NCBI RefSeq assembly: GCF_001584185.1
Contig: NZ_CP013234.1
Location: forward strand, 4,960,001-5,024,000
Reading direction: 5' to 3'
Source: Collimonas pratensis
GTDB taxonomy: Bacteria > Pseudomonadota > Gammaproteobacteria > Burkholderiales > Burkholderiaceae_D
Length of the DNA stretch: 64,000 nt
Notes under the pieces: model-generated
Database searches by the model: none
Told to the model about the DNA's origin: nothing
The model's input: only the letters and a program-made list of their open reading frames with translations
Shown: one piece after another, positions 8,830 to 18,614 of the stretch
Numbering within the stretch: position 1 is the stretch's first letter
Layout of the letters: the number at the start of each line of letters is the position of its first letter
Position numbers and translations under genes: made by a program

Positions 8830-9936
8830 TTACTGGCTCGCCCCCAGGCTCAGCGCTTGTTTTTTTGACATTTCCACCTGCAGCTTCAACTCTTCCCGCT
8901 CGGCCTCGGTCAGATGCGTCGGCCAGCCGATCAGCTGCTCTTCGACGATCTCCGCCATGGCTGAAATCCAGCCGGGCGCCTGATTCAGGCATGGGATGAA
9001 ATGGAATTCCTTGCCACCCGCCTGCAGAAAATCCTGCTTGCCCTCTATCGCAATCTCTTCCAGCGTCTCCAGGCAATCGCTGGTGAAGCCCGGACACATG
9101 ACGTCGACCCGCTTGACGCCTTGCTTGGCCAGCGCCTGCAAGGTCGGCGCGGTGTAAGGCTGCAGCCATTCCGCCTTGCCGAAGCGCGACTGAAAGGTCA
9201 ACTGGTACTGCTCCGGCCCCAGCCCCAGTTGCTGCGCCAGCAGGCGCGCGGTCTTGTGGCATTCGCAGTGATAGGGATCGCCCAGCAGCAAGGTGCGCTT
9301 CGGCACCCCATGGAAACTCATGATCAGCTTGTCGGGTGCGCCGTGCATGGCCCAGTAGGCCAGCACCGAATCTTTCAGGGCCTGGATGTACGCTTCATGA
9401 TCGTGGTAATGCTTGATGAAACGTAGTTCCGGCACGTTGCGGACTTGCGCATAATGGGCAAACACGGCGTCGTAGATCGATGCCGTGGTGGTCGCGGAAT
9501 ATTGCGGATAGGCCGGCAGCACCAGCAGCCGTTCGCAGCCCTCGGCTTTCAGCTGTTCCAGCACTTCGCCGATGGCAGGGCTGCCGTAGCGCATGGCGTA
9601 AGCCACCTGCAGCCGATGCCCGCGCTGGCCCAGGTAGCCGCGCAACAGTGTCGCCTGCTTGCCGGTATGGACTTTCAGCGGCGAACCCTCGTTGCTCCAG
9701 ATCGATGCATATTTATGGGCCGACTTGCTGGAACGGAAAGGCAGGATCAGGCAGTGCAGGATCAGCCACCAGATCGCGCGCGGGATTTCCACCACGCGCG
9801 GATCGGACAGGAATTGCTTCAGGTAACGCCGCACCGCCTTAGTGGTAGGCGCATCCGGGGTACCGAGATTGACCAGCAACACCGCGGTCTTGCCAGTCTT
9901 GCCATGGGTGAACGGTGGTTCTTTCAGAAATGCCAT
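8830..9936 (-). CDS. hemH: ferrochelatase
   Basis: Inserts Fe2+ into protoporphyrin IX, the last step of haem synthesis, at the inner face of the membrane. The 368-residue protein has the family signature around the catalytic His (LIMSFHGVPKRT), the N-terminal VLLVNLGTPDAPTT motif, AYPQYSATTTAS and the C-terminal VMCPGFTSDCLETLEEI segment with the conserved Glu residues. Length is typical of proteobacterial HemH. It sits in a minus-strand run behind nadK and recN, 30 bases after recN, and ahead of grpE. Confidence 0.97.
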   Translation of the reverse strand: MAFLKEPPFTHGKTGKTAVLLVNLGTPDAPTTKAVRRYLKQFLSDPRVVEIPRAIWWLILHCLILPFRSSKSAHKYASIWSNEGSPLKVHTGKQATLLRGYLGQRGHRLQVAYAMRYGSPAIGEVLEQLKAEGCERLLVLPAYPQYSATTTASIYDAVFAHYAQVRNVPELRFIKHYHDHEAYIQALKDSVLAYWAMHGAPDKLIMSFHGVPKRTLLLGDPYHCECHKTARLLAQQLGLGPEQYQLTFQSRFGKAEWLQPYTAPTLQALAKQGVKRVDVMCPGFTSDCLETLEEIAIEGKQDFLQAGGKEFHFIPCLNQAPGWISAMAEIVEEQLIGWPTHLTEAEREELKLQVEMSKKQALSLGASQ

Positions 9937-9966
9937 GCAAAGATGTCCAGGAAAATGACCGCGGGA

Positions 9967-11637
9967 TTAGAGAGCCAGCAGTTCGCGCGCGTGCTTGCGG
10001 GTAGTGGCAGTGATTTCCAGGCCGCCCAGCATGCGGGCGATTTCTTCGATCCGGTTCTTTGCGTCCAGGCCGTCGATCGCCGACACGGTCTTGTTGCCCT
10101 GGCTCTGCTTGCTGACCTGGAAGTGCTGGTTGGCCTGGCTGGCGACCTGCGGCAAATGGGTCACGCACAAGACCTGGCGGTCCTGCCCCAGGCGTTTCAG
10201 CAAGCGTCCCACCACTTCGGCGACGCCGCCGCCGATGCCGCTGTCGACTTCGTCGAAAATCAGGGTCGGGGTAGCAGTCGAGCTCGAAGTGATCACCGAA
10301 ATCGCCAGCGCAATCCGCGCCAGCTCGCCGCCGGACGCCACTTTGGCTAAAGCCCGCGGCGCCACGCCGGCATGGCCGGCCACCAGGAACTCTACTTGTT
10401 CGACGCCATAGCTGGCAGGCTCGCAAGGATTGAGGGCCACGGCGAAGCGTCCACCGCTCATGCTCAAGTCCTGCATCGCCGCCGTCACTGCCGTACCCAG
10501 AGCCTGCGCCGCCTTGGTACGCGCCTTCGACATTTTTTGCGCCAGCGCCAGATAGGCCGCTTTCAGCTTTTCTTCCTGCGCGCGCATGGCGTCGAGGTCG
10601 CTGGCGTCGGCCAGCTGGCGCAATTGCGTGGACAAGATCTCCAGTTCCTGCGGCAGCTCATCCGGCGCCAGCCGGAACTTGCGGCCGGCGGAGTGGATGG
10701 CTTCCATGCGGTCTTCCACCTGGTGCAGGCGCGCCGGATCGAGCTCGACCCGGCTCAGGTAATCATTCAAGGCATACACCGCTTCCTGCAGCTGGATGCG
10801 GGCCGGCTCCAACGCTTCCAGCACCGGCTTGAGGCTGCTGTCGACATCCACCAGCTTGCCGATCTTCTGGTTCAACGCCGACAGCTGCGACAGCATCGGC
10901 GGCGTGTCGTCTGCCTCGTTTTCGGAAATCACGTTGAGCGCTTCCTGCGCCCCTTCGATCAGGCTGGCGGCATGCGACAGGCGACTGTGTTCGTTGGTGA
11001 TTTCATCCCACTCGCCCGGCTTGACCGCCAGCTTTTCCAGCTCGCCGACCTGCCATTCGAGCCGCTCGCGTTCCAGCAGGACGTTCTTGGCATTGGTTTC
11101 AAATTCTTCGCGCTGGCGCGCCAGCGAGCGCCAGCTTTTGAAAGCGGCGGCCAGCGTCAGCAAATCGTCAGCCAGGCCGGCCTGGCCATCCAGCAGCAGC
11201 CGTTGCGCATCGTTTTTCAGCAGGGACTGGTGCGCGTGCTGGCCATGGATATCGACCAGCATTTCGCCCAGCTCACGCAACTGGCCGGCAGTGGCGGCAA
11301 CGCCATTGATGAAGGCCTTCGAGCGGCCGGCGTTGTCGATCACGCGTCGCATCAGGATCACGCCGTCTTCGCTGCCGAATTCGTTGCGCTCCAGCCAGGC
11401 GATGGCCTCCGCGTCAACGCCGGCGGCCATGGCGAATTCCGCCGTGACGTCGGCCTTGGCGGCGCCTTCGCGCACTACGCTGGCGTCACCGCGGCCGCCC
11501 AGCGCCAGCGCCAGGGCATCGATCAGGATCGACTTGCCGGCGCCGGTTTCGCCGGTGAATACAGTAAAGCCAGCGGCGAACTCAAGCTCGATGGCATCGA
11601 CAATGACAAAATCGCGGATGGAAAGTGTGCGCAGCAT
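9967..11637 (-). CDS. recN: DNA repair protein RecN
   Basis: SMC-like ATPase acting early in double-strand-break repair. The protein (556 residues from the ATG used here) has the N-terminal MLRTLSIRDFVIVDAIEL start, Walker A GETGAGKS at about residues 29-36, two long coiled-coil arms in the middle, the ABC signature VASGGELARIALA and Walker B TPTLIFDEVDSGIGG, followed by LCVTHLPQVA. The frame can extend seven codons upstream to a TTG, but the ATG gives the usual family N-terminus. nadK lies 105 bases upstream and hemH 30 bases downstream. Confidence 0.95.
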   Translation of the reverse strand: MLRTLSIRDFVIVDAIELEFAAGFTVFTGETGAGKSILIDALALALGGRGDASVVREGAAKADVTAEFAMAAGVDAEAIAWLERNEFGSEDGVILMRRVIDNAGRSKAFINGVAATAGQLRELGEMLVDIHGQHAHQSLLKNDAQRLLLDGQAGLADDLLTLAAAFKSWRSLARQREEFETNAKNVLLERERLEWQVGELEKLAVKPGEWDEITNEHSRLSHAASLIEGAQEALNVISENEADDTPPMLSQLSALNQKIGKLVDVDSSLKPVLEALEPARIQLQEAVYALNDYLSRVELDPARLHQVEDRMEAIHSAGRKFRLAPDELPQELEILSTQLRQLADASDLDAMRAQEEKLKAAYLALAQKMSKARTKAAQALGTAVTAAMQDLSMSGGRFAVALNPCEPASYGVEQVEFLVAGHAGVAPRALAKVASGGELARIALAISVITSSSTATPTLIFDEVDSGIGGGVAEVVGRLLKRLGQDRQVLCVTHLPQVASQANQHFQVSKQSQGNKTVSAIDGLDAKNRIEEIARMLGGLEITATTRKHARELLAL

Positions 11638-11742
11638 GGGAGTCTGGGATGGGCTCAAAAATGGATGTCAATATAGCGCGGACCGCCACGGCAGTGGCAA
11701 AGTCGCCAGAAAATACGTCAACAGCTTACATGATGATCGGGA

Positions 11743-12672
11743 TTACTTCAGCTGTCCTTCCGCCGATGGATATTCGTTCCAGTGCAGTTTCTGGCGCAAA
11801 GTGGCGTAATAGCTCCAGCCGGCCGGATGCAGAAAGGTAATGGTGTGTTCGGAGCGCCGGATCAGGATGCGGTCGCCGTGCTGCAGGCTGGCCAGCGACT
11901 GCATGTCGAAATTGGCGCTCATGTCGCGGCCGTTGACGATCTCGATCACGATTTCGCTGCTGTCCGGGATCACGATCGGCCGGTTCGACAGCGCATGCGG
12001 CGCAATCGGCACCAGCACGATGCCGCCCAGCGACGGATGCAGCAAAGGCCCGCCGGCCGACAAGGCATAGGCGGTGGAGCCGGTCGGCGTCGCCACGATC
12101 AAGCCGTCGGAACGCTGGTTGTACATGAAGCGACCGTCGACTTCGACCATCAGCTCCGCCATGCCGGAGCCGGCGCCGCGCGTCACCACCACGTCGTTGA
12201 AGGCCAGCGCGCTGAAAATCTGCTGGCCGTCGCGCATCACCGCGCTTTGCAGCAGGCTGCGGCGCTCGGATTCGACCTGGCCATCGAGCATTTCACCCAG
12301 CACCGGCAGCATGCGCTCCAGGGAAATATCGGTAATAAAGCCGAGCCGGCCCTGGTTGATGCCGATCAAGGGCACATCATAAGGCGCCAGCTGGCGCGCA
12401 ATGCCCAGCATGGTGCCGTCGCCACCGACAATGATGGCGGCGTCGGCCTGTTCGCCGATCTGCTCCGGGGTCATGGCGGCAATGCCGGGCAAGGCGACAT
12501 TCTGCGCCGTCTCGGCCTCCAGCACCACGTGATGGCCCCGTCCTTGCAGGAAATCGACGATTTCCGTCAGCGATTCGGAAATGCCGGCGGCAAAATATTT
12601 GCCGACGATCGCAATGGTCTTCGGCGCAGGTTCCTGCAAATTCGCTTGAGAAGGTAATTTTATAGGCCACAT
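11743..12672 (-). CDS. nadK: NAD kinase
   Basis: Phosphorylates NAD to NADP with ATP or polyphosphate in the cytosol. The 309-residue form shows the diagnostic GGDG loop ([11 protein letters not shown], residues 83-86), the [10 protein letters not shown] motif, the [15 protein letters not shown] signature and the C-terminal dimer segment. The frame remains open upstream to 12891, but that part would overlap the divergent HAD gene; the ATG at 12672 gives [10 protein letters not shown] and then the conserved TIAIVGKY. The 46-base gap to the HAD gene must hold both promoters. Confidence 0.95.
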   Translation of the reverse strand: MWPIKLPSQANLQEPAPKTIAIVGKYFAAGISESLTEIVDFLQGRGHHVVLEAETAQNVALPGIAAMTPEQIGEQADAAIIVGGDGTMLGIARQLAPYDVPLIGINQGRLGFITDISLERMLPVLGEMLDGQVESERRSLLQSAVMRDGQQIFSALAFNDVVVTRGAGSGMAELMVEVDGRFMYNQRSDGLIVATPTGSTAYALSAGGPLLHPSLGGIVLVPIAPHALSNRPIVIPDSSEIVIEIVNGRDMSANFDMQSLASLQHGDRILIRRSEHTITFLHPAGWSYYATLRQKLHWNEYPSAEGQLK

Positions 12673-12718
12673 GCTGGCGATTAGACCATAATTTAGGCTT
12701 GCAATGAAGGATACGCAC

Positions 12719-13462
12719 ATGGCTCTGACGAATAATTCAACACCCTCCCCCGGCTCGCAGCCGGGTAAGCAGATTGTCATCAAAGCGGTTTTGTTCGATC
12801 TTGACGATACGCTATGGCCGATCGGGCCGGTGATCGCACGCGCCGAGCAAATCCTGTTCGACTGGCTGCAAGCCAATGCGACGGCGCTCACGCGTCAGTT
12901 CAGCATCGACGGCCTGCGCCAGCAGAGGCTGCAGCTGGTCGCCACCAATCCGGTCTTTCGCTTCGATTTGTGGAAGCTGCGTCACGCCGCCCTGAGCGCG
13001 GCGTTGAGCAGCGTCGGCGAAGATCCGGCCAAGGCCGACGCCGCCATGACGGTGTTTTCCGAAGCGCGCCATGCGGTGACGCCGTTCGCCGACGTCCAGC
13101 CGGCCTTGGCCCGGCTGCAGCGCCGCCTGCCGCTGGGCACGGTCTCCAACGGCTTTGCCGATCTTGGCAAGATCGGCCTGGCCGGTCACTTCCAGGCCTC
13201 GATCGCGGCCCACAGCTTCGGCTGCGCCAAGCCCGATCCGGCGATCTTCCACGCCGCCTGCGCCGCTCTCAAGGTGGCGCCGCAAGAAACCCTGTATGTC
13301 AGCGACGACCCCATGCTGGACGTGGTCAGCGCCCAGCAGGCGGGCTTACAGGCAGTCTGGATCAATCGTTTCGAGCGTACGCTGCCGGACGGCGTCCAGC
13401 CGCAGGCCAGCTGCACCAGCCTGGATGAACTGGAGGCATGGCTCGAACAAACGCGATTTTAG
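12719..13462 (+). CDS. HAD-superfamily hydrolase (subfamily IA-like phosphatase)
   Basis: A 247-residue cytosolic hydrolase. Motif I is [12 protein letters not shown] with the two catalytic aspartates; motif II is [11 protein letters not shown]; the motif III lysine lies in [10 protein letters not shown] and motif IV is [13 protein letters not shown]. The helical cap sits between motifs I and II. The Trp after DDTL recalls YjjG/GS1-like phosphatases, but the substrate is not predictable. An ATG five codons upstream (12704) exists; the one used here has GAAGGA eight bases ahead. Divergent from nadK, followed by hrcA. Confidence 0.88.
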   Translation: MALTNNSTPSPGSQPGKQIVIKAVLFDLDDTLWPIGPVIARAEQILFDWLQANATALTRQFSIDGLRQQRLQLVATNPVFRFDLWKLRHAALSAALSSVGEDPAKADAAMTVFSEARHAVTPFADVQPALARLQRRLPLGTVSNGFADLGKIGLAGHFQASIAAHSFGCAKPDPAIFHAACAALKVAPQETLYVSDDPMLDVVSAQQAGLQAVWINRFERTLPDGVQPQASCTSLDELEAWLEQTRF

Positions 13463-13578
13463 AGTCTGTTGGCATATGATTTGGGAGATGCATTCAAGCC
13501 AAAACAGTGTATAAGTGCATTAGTTAAAGTGCGTAAGGCGCTGGCAAGCAAGCGCAGCGCTCGCTAAAATAGACCCAT

Positions 13579-14601
13579 ATGCAACTAGATAATCGCGCTC
13601 AAACCCTGCTCAAGGCCCTGGTCGAACGGTATATTGCCGACGGCCAGCCGGTCGGCTCGCGTGCCCTGTCCAAGATCTCGGGGCTGGAACTGTCGCCGGC
13701 GACCATCCGCAACATCATGGCCGACCTCGAGGAAATGGGTTTCGTCGCCAGTCCCCATACCTCGGCCGGACGGGTGCCGACGCCGCGCGGCTACCGCATG
13801 TTCGTCGATACCTTGCTGACGGTCGAGGCCATCGACGAGACCGCGCTCGAATCAAAGATGCAAAACAGCCTGCAGCCCAGCTCGCAGCAGAAAATCATCG
13901 CCAATGCGGCGCAGGTGTTGTCATCTTTATCGCATTTCGCCGGCGTCGTGCTGAGTCCGCGGCGCGAATCGATTTTCCAGCAGATTGAATTCCTGCGGCT
14001 GTCGGAAAAACGCATCCTGCTGGTGATCGTCAGCCCCAACGGCGATGTCCAGAACCGCCTGTTGCTGACTGATGTCGACTACAGCCCGGCCAAGCTGGTG
14101 CAGGCCGCCAACTATATCAACCAGCACTACGGCGGCCTCAGCCTGGACGACGTCCGTCTGCGCCTGCAGGGCGAACTGCGCAAGCTGCGCGATGACATGA
14201 CCTGGCTGATGCAGGCCGCGGTGGAAGCCGGCAGCGACGCCATGACCGACAACAGCGACGAAGTCGTAATTTCCGGCGAGCGCAACCTGCTCAGCGTGAC
14301 CGACTTGTCGTCCAATATGGATTCGCTGCGCAAACTGTTCGACATGTTCGAGCAAAAAACCGGCCTCATGCAGCTGCTGGATATTTCCGGCAAGGCCACC
14401 GGTGTGCAGATCTTCATCGGCGGCGAATCGCAGCTGGTGCCGATGGACGAAATGAGCGTGGTGACGGCGCCGTATGAGGTCAACGGCAAGATCGTCGGCA
14501 CGCTGGGCGTGATCGGGCCGACGCGGATGGCGTATGAACGGGTCATCCCGATCGTCAACATCACCGCCAAGCTGCTGTCGAATGCCCTCAGCCACAGCTG
14601 A
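13579..14601 (+). CDS. hrcA: heat-inducible transcription repressor HrcA
   Basis: DNA-binding repressor of class I heat-shock genes, recognising CIRCE elements (groE in many betaproteobacteria). The 340-residue protein has the winged-helix N-terminus ([19 protein letters not shown], then [20 protein letters not shown] and [20 protein letters not shown]) and the GAF-like sensor half with the LLSNALSHS tail. No CIRCE is visible near hrcA, grpE or dnaK in this window, so its targets lie elsewhere. The start codon has no clear Shine-Dalgarno; TAAAAT sits 8 bases upstream, which may mean a very short leader. Confidence 0.96.
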   Translation: MQLDNRAQTLLKALVERYIADGQPVGSRALSKISGLELSPATIRNIMADLEEMGFVASPHTSAGRVPTPRGYRMFVDTLLTVEAIDETALESKMQNSLQPSSQQKIIANAAQVLSSLSHFAGVVLSPRRESIFQQIEFLRLSEKRILLVIVSPNGDVQNRLLLTDVDYSPAKLVQAANYINQHYGGLSLDDVRLRLQGELRKLRDDMTWLMQAAVEAGSDAMTDNSDEVVISGERNLLSVTDLSSNMDSLRKLFDMFEQKTGLMQLLDISGKATGVQIFIGGESQLVPMDEMSVVTAPYEVNGKIVGTLGVIGPTRMAYERVIPIVNITAKLLSNALSHS

Positions 14602-14615
14602 CCTGGGGCATCGGC

Positions 14616-14987
14616 ATGTCGCGCAACGACGCCATCATCGACTATATCCGTGAGCTGCTGGAGCCGTTCGGCGCAATCAGCGCGCGCCGCATGTTCGGCG
14701 GTTACGGCATCTACCACGACAGCGTGATGATCGGCCTGGTCGCCGACAGCACCTTGTTCCTGAAGACAGATGAACTGACCCGGCCGCAGTTTGCCGCTGC
14801 CGGTTGCCGGCCATTCGTTACCGAGAGCAAGGGGAAGCCGATCGAGATGAGCTACTGGTCGGCGCCGGAAGACGCCATGGATTCGGCCAACGCCATGACG
14901 CCGTGGGCGCGGCTGGCTTATGCGGCGGCTGTGCGCAAGGCTAACGCCAAGCCTGCGCCTAAAGCATCTAAAACGCGTTCACGCTGA
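14616..14987 (+). CDS. TfoX N-terminal domain protein
   Basis: A 123-residue protein that matches the TfoX/Sxy N-terminal domain: RELLEPFGAISARRMFGGYGIYHDSVMIGLVADSTLFLKTDE, then the MSYWSAPED motif. The C-terminal TfoX domain is absent, as in many stand-alone homologues, and the tail is basic and Ala/Lys-rich. Full-length TfoX activates competence genes; stand-alone N-domains have no settled function. It begins 14 bases after the hrcA stop, so it is probably cotranscribed, and it is convergent with fur. Confidence 0.85.
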   Translation: MSRNDAIIDYIRELLEPFGAISARRMFGGYGIYHDSVMIGLVADSTLFLKTDELTRPQFAAAGCRPFVTESKGKPIEMSYWSAPEDAMDSANAMTPWARLAYAAAVRKANAKPAPKASKTRSR

Positions 14988-15018
14988 GCGGCAGCAAACA
15001 AGGGATCAAGCCTCAGGG

Positions 15019-15444
15019 TCAAGCTTTTTTCTTGCGGCAATCGCGGCAATGGCCGTACAGGGCCAGCGCATGGTCGGCGATTTCAAAACCGTGTTCCTTG
15101 GCGACGATTTTCTGGCGCTTTTCAATTTCTTCGTCGTAAAACTCTTCGACCAGGCCGCAATCCAGGCAGACCAGATGGTCGTGGTGCGATCCTTCGTTGA
15201 GTTCGAACACGGCTTTGCCGGTTTCAAAATGATTGCGCTGCAACAGGCCAGCCTGCTCAAATTGCGTCAATACGCGGTACACAGTTGCCAGACCGACATC
15301 AAGATTCTCGCTCAGCAAGATTTTATAGACGTCTTCGGCGCTCAGGTGCCGCACCTCGCTATTCTGGAAGATTTCCAGGATTTTCAGGCGTGGCAATGTG
15401 GCTTTCAGGCCGCTGGCTTTTAGTTCGGATGGATTGTTCGGCAT
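15019..15444 (-). CDS. fur: ferric uptake regulator
   Basis: Iron-responsive repressor. The 141-residue protein has the winged helix ([15 protein letters not shown]...[28 protein letters not shown]), the regulatory metal site [11 protein letters not shown] and a second CRDC motif near the C-terminus, giving the four structural-zinc cysteines. It is divergent from bamE across 74 bases, the classic betaproteobacterial/pseudomonad fur-omlA arrangement. A likely target, hemP, is 13.6 kb away in this window. Confidence 0.97.
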   Translation of the reverse strand: MPNNPSELKASGLKATLPRLKILEIFQNSEVRHLSAEDVYKILLSENLDVGLATVYRVLTQFEQAGLLQRNHFETGKAVFELNEGSHHDHLVCLDCGLVEEFYDEEIEKRQKIVAKEHGFEIADHALALYGHCRDCRKKKA

Positions 15445-15518
15445 GTTTTGGTCACAAATGGATGATCTGCTTTATCATATAGCGTTTTAGCACAGTTGCT
15501 CAATCAATTGAGATCCTT

Positions 15519-16103
15519 ATGCGAATGTTGCTCTCCCCTGCCCGTACCTCCGCCCGCATCGTCCCGTTAGCCGCTGCTGTCGTCCTGATGACCGCACTGG
15601 CCGGCTGCGCCTCGAAAAATCCTTTGCTGGACACGCCTGCCGCAGCTGCGCCTGGCGACGCTGCCGGCGCTACCGTCAGCACCGACACCAGCGGGGTGCA
15701 AACTATCAAGCATCGCCGCTTCCTGGGCATTTTTTCCCCGTATCGTATAGATATACAACAGGGGAACTTCGTTTCCAAGGAAATGCTGGCCCAGGTCAAA
15801 GAAGGCATGACGCGCGAACAAGTGCGTTTTGCGCTCGGCACGCCTCTGGTGACGGATATTTTCCATGACGACCGCTGGGACTATGTGTTCCGCCTGCAAA
15901 AGGGCAACGGCGAAATCACCACCAGCCGGGTCAGCGCTTTCTTCAACGGCAACCTGCTGGCGCGCATCGACGGCGGCAACCTGCCTACCGAGAATGACTA
16001 CCTCGACCGGATTTCCGGCGGCGCGGCGGAAGCCAAGAAGAGCGTCAAGAATGTCGAAATTGCACCAACCGTGCCTAGCGCACCCGCTCCTGCCAAAAAC
16101 TAA
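15519..16103 (+). CDS. bamE: outer membrane assembly lipoprotein BamE (OmlA/SmpA family)
   Basis: Lipoprotein component of the BAM complex that folds beta-barrel proteins into the outer membrane. The 194-residue precursor has a signal peptide with lipobox LAGC (Cys30), an Ala-rich linker and the SmpA/OmlA fold ([44 protein letters not shown]). It is longer than E. coli BamE owing to the linker and an Ala/Pro C-terminal tail, as in other OmlA proteins. Divergent from fur and 110 bases ahead of dapB. Confidence 0.93.
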   Translation: MRMLLSPARTSARIVPLAAAVVLMTALAGCASKNPLLDTPAAAAPGDAAGATVSTDTSGVQTIKHRRFLGIFSPYRIDIQQGNFVSKEMLAQVKEGMTREQVRFALGTPLVTDIFHDDRWDYVFRLQKGNGEITTSRVSAFFNGNLLARIDGGNLPTENDYLDRISGGAAEAKKSVKNVEIAPTVPSAPAPAKN

Positions 16104-16213
16104 GCCTGCATAAGGACTGGGCCATGCTGCCATGCGCAGCATGGTCCTTGCCGCGAGCAGCTTGGCTCAAGCAACCAGGATCCACTGTACAGATCTCAGA
16201 TCGCCGAATTAAC

Positions 16214-17020
16214 ATGACTCAGATGAAAATAGCCGTTGCCGGCGCCTCCGGACGTATGGGGCGCATGCTGGTCGAAGCAATCCAGAACGCCGATGACGCG
16301 GTGCTGGTGGGCGCACTCGGCGTGCCGGATGCGCCGGAGCTGGGCAGCGATGCCGCCGCCTTCCTCGGCAAGCCTGCCAATGTCCTGATCGAAGCCGACC
16401 TGGCCAAGGGCCTGGCGCAAGCAGCCTACCTGATCGACTTCACGCGTCCGGAAGGCACGCTGAAGCACCTGGAATACTGCGCCGCCCACGGCATCAAGAT
16501 GATTATCGGCACTACCGGCTTCGATGAAGCCGGCAAGGCGGCGATCGCGGCCGCGGCCAAAAAGACCGCCATCGTGTTCGCACCCAACATGAGCGTCGGC
16601 GTCAATGTCACCATGAAGCTGCTGGAGCTGGCCGCCAAGAGCTTTTCCCACGGCTACGACATCGAAATCATCGAAGCGCACCACCGGCACAAGGTCGACG
16701 CGCCGTCCGGCACCGCGCTGATGATGGGCGAAGTGATCGCCGCCGCGCAAGGACGCAAGCTGGACGACGTTGCCGTGTATGCGCGCGAAGGCGTCACCGG
16801 CGAACGCGATCCGTCCTCGATCGGCTTTGCGGCGATCCGCGGTGGCGATATCGTCGGCGACCATACGGTGCTGTTTGCCGGCATCGGTGAGCGCATCGAG
16901 ATCACCCACAAGTCATCCAGCCGTGTGACCTACGTGCATGGCAGCTTGCGCGCCGCCCGCTTCCTGAGCGACAAGAGCACCGGCCTGTACGATATGCAGG
17001 ACGTGCTGGGCCTGCGCTGA
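16214..17020 (+). CDS. dapB: 4-hydroxy-tetrahydrodipicolinate reductase
   Basis: NAD(P)H-dependent reductase of lysine and diaminopimelate synthesis. The 268-residue protein has the nucleotide loop [14 protein letters not shown], the GTTGF motif and the substrate signature [15 protein letters not shown]. Length matches the family. The frame is open upstream to 16124, but that adds a non-homologous segment; the ATG at 16214 gives [14 protein letters not shown] perfect 9-bp hairpin (17063-17082) lies between its stop and the next gene. Confidence 0.96.
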   Translation: MTQMKIAVAGASGRMGRMLVEAIQNADDAVLVGALGVPDAPELGSDAAAFLGKPANVLIEADLAKGLAQAAYLIDFTRPEGTLKHLEYCAAHGIKMIIGTTGFDEAGKAAIAAAAKKTAIVFAPNMSVGVNVTMKLLELAAKSFSHGYDIEIIEAHHRHKVDAPSGTALMMGEVIAAAQGRKLDDVAVYAREGVTGERDPSSIGFAAIRGGDIVGDHTVLFAGIGERIEITHKSSSRVTYVHGSLRAARFLSDKSTGLYDMQDVLGLR

Positions 17021-17104
17021 TTTTCCATGCCGGGCTGGCGGCTGCCAGACCGGCTGCTGTAATGGCGTGACCCGTCACGCCACTCATCTTCTCGGATCGA
17101 CGCC

Positions 17105-17797
17105 ATGGATCAATCTCTCGGACTAGCCCGCTACTGGGCGCAAACGGACGCTATCTCCCACTCGGTGGCGTATGTGCTGGTACTGATGTCGGTGGTCAGC
17201 TGGTTTTATATCCTCTCAAAAACCTGGAGTTCATGGCGCATTCGCCGTAGCGCCGCTGCCCTAGATGACTTCTGGCAAGCGCCGACGCTGGAAGTGGCGA
17301 TCGCCGGCATCAAGCCTTTCGATAGCGAAAACGTCTATTCGCCGCTGGCCAGCCAGGCCGCCGACGCCGCAGCCATCAAGCCGCCCGCCCCTGGCACGCC
17401 GGCAGCTTCCCTGAACGCCGCCTCCGACCCAGGCGAGCTGATCACCCGGACCTTGCGCCGTGAAATCAACCGCGTCTCGTCGCGCCTGGAAAGCGGCCTC
17501 ACCCTGCTCGCTTCGGTCGGTTCGACCGCGCCGTTCGTTGGCCTGTTTGGCACGGTGTGGGGCATTTATCATGCACTGGAGGCAGTTTCTTCCAGCGGCA
17601 CCATCCAGATCGACAAAGTGGCCGGCCCGGTGGGCGAAGCGCTGATCATGACTGCCCTCGGGCTGGTGGTGGCGATTCCATCTGTGCTGGCGTATAACGC
17701 CTTTACCCGCGTCAATCGGATTACACTGGCGGAACTCGATGCGTTTGCGCATGACCTGCACGCTTATTTGACTACCGGCAGCCGGGTCGGCAAGTAA
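17105..17797 (+). CDS. exbB: MotA/TolQ/ExbB proton channel family protein (first copy)
   Basis: A 230-residue inner-membrane protein of the ExbB/TolQ family that with its ExbD partner converts proton motive force into work on a TonB- or TolA-like protein. TM1 lies about 18-38; after a cytoplasmic loop with a Pro/Ala-rich insert (about 85-110) come TM2 and TM3 with the signatures GLTLLASVGSTAPFVGLFGTVWGI and VAGPVGEALIMTALGLVVAIPSVLAYN. Followed by exbD after 68 bases. No tonB gene adjoins it; the tonB in this window is with the second pair at 30.7 kb. Whether it serves Exb or Tol function is not decided by sequence. Confidence 0.9.
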   Translation: MDQSLGLARYWAQTDAISHSVAYVLVLMSVVSWFYILSKTWSSWRIRRSAAALDDFWQAPTLEVAIAGIKPFDSENVYSPLASQAADAAAIKPPAPGTPAASLNAASDPGELITRTLRREINRVSSRLESGLTLLASVGSTAPFVGLFGTVWGIYHALEAVSSSGTIQIDKVAGPVGEALIMTALGLVVAIPSVLAYNAFTRVNRITLAELDAFAHDLHAYLTTGSRVGK

Positions 17798-17865
17798 TCC
17801 GCCGTCGGCCGCTATCAAGACAATTTCACGACAATTTTCTGCATTTCACCGAGTAGAGGCAAATC

Positions 17866-18294
17866 ATGGCTTTTGGCGGCTTCAACGATAACCAGAACCA
17901 GGCGCCGATGGCGGATATCAACATCACGCCGATGGTCGACGTCATGCTGGTGCTGCTGGTGATTTTCATCATTACGGCGCCACTGTTTACCCACGCCATC
18001 AAGGTCGACCTGCCTAGCGCGCAATCCGCGCCGGCGCCGGAAAAGCCGGAAACCATCTCGCTCTCCATCGACCGCGGCGGCAAGATGTTCTGGAATAATG
18101 ACCCGGTGTCGGAAAGCGAACTGGCCGACCGTATCGTCGCTTCGGCGCAGCGGCAACCGCAGCCCGAACTACAATTGCGCGCCGACAAGGATACCCGCTA
18201 CGAAATCCTGGCGCAGGTGATGTCGCTGGCGCAAAACAATGGGCTGGCCAAGATCGGTTTTGTCACCGTGCCCGCCAAAGACGACGGCAAGTAA
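17866..18294 (+). CDS. exbD: ExbD/TolR family protein (first copy)
   Basis: A 142-residue protein with one membrane span near residues 25-45 containing the functionally critical Asp (ADINITPMVDVMLVLLVIFI) and a periplasmic domain with LPSAQSAP and the C-terminal DKDTRYEILAQVMSLAQNNGLAKIGFVT repeat-like segment. It completes the channel with the preceding exbB. Closely similar in design to the exbD at 31501. Confidence 0.92.
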   Translation: MAFGGFNDNQNQAPMADINITPMVDVMLVLLVIFIITAPLFTHAIKVDLPSAQSAPAPEKPETISLSIDRGGKMFWNNDPVSESELADRIVASAQRQPQPELQLRADKDTRYEILAQVMSLAQNNGLAKIGFVTVPAKDDGK

Positions 18295-18610
18295 CTCCTC
18301 ACTCCGCTTTACACGCCGGCATCTGGCCGCTCCGGCCGGCCACTCCTCCTGTATCCGTTTGTATCTAGCGCCGGCTGTCCGCAGCCGCGCACTGCGCCCT
18401 CTTGCGCCTCGCCTCGATACCAATAGTTTCCCGTTAGCAATCTAATAATTTGCACTGAATGGCGTCGGTTGGCGTTTTTGGATGTAACATTATATTTTCA
18501 TTTGTATCTCTATATATCAACAAATTACAATAATAAATGAGGGCAATAAAGAATTTCAATATGGCAATTATTTCCGCACTGCCCTGCGACCATTTCATCC
18601 ATCCAAGCAT
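18295..18610. other. exbD to PAP2/VirK spacer with AT-rich promoter region
   Basis: The first 130 bases are GC-rich with no gene. From about 18460 to 18570 the sequence becomes markedly AT-rich, unlike its surroundings, and contains the promoter candidate at 18502-18531 and the start of a 17-codon leader ORF. Confidence 0.6.
18502..18531 (+). promoter_or_regulatory. candidate promoter of the PAP2-like/VirK gene
   Basis: TTGTAT (18502-18507), an 18-base spacer and TACAAT (18526-18531) in an AT-rich tract, 80 bases ahead of the coding start. It is the best promoter candidate between exbD and this gene. Confidence 0.45.
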
Positions 18611-18614
18611 ATGA
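18561..18614 (+). CDS. possible 17-residue leader peptide overlapping the next start
   Basis: The short frame starting MAIISALPCDHFIHPSI ends with a TGA that overlaps the ATG of the downstream gene (ATGA, 18611-18614). Such overlap is typical of translational coupling, and the downstream ATG has no Shine-Dalgarno of its own. The leader ORF also lacks a well-placed one, so this may be chance. Confidence 0.25.
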   Translation: MAIISALPCDHFIHPSI

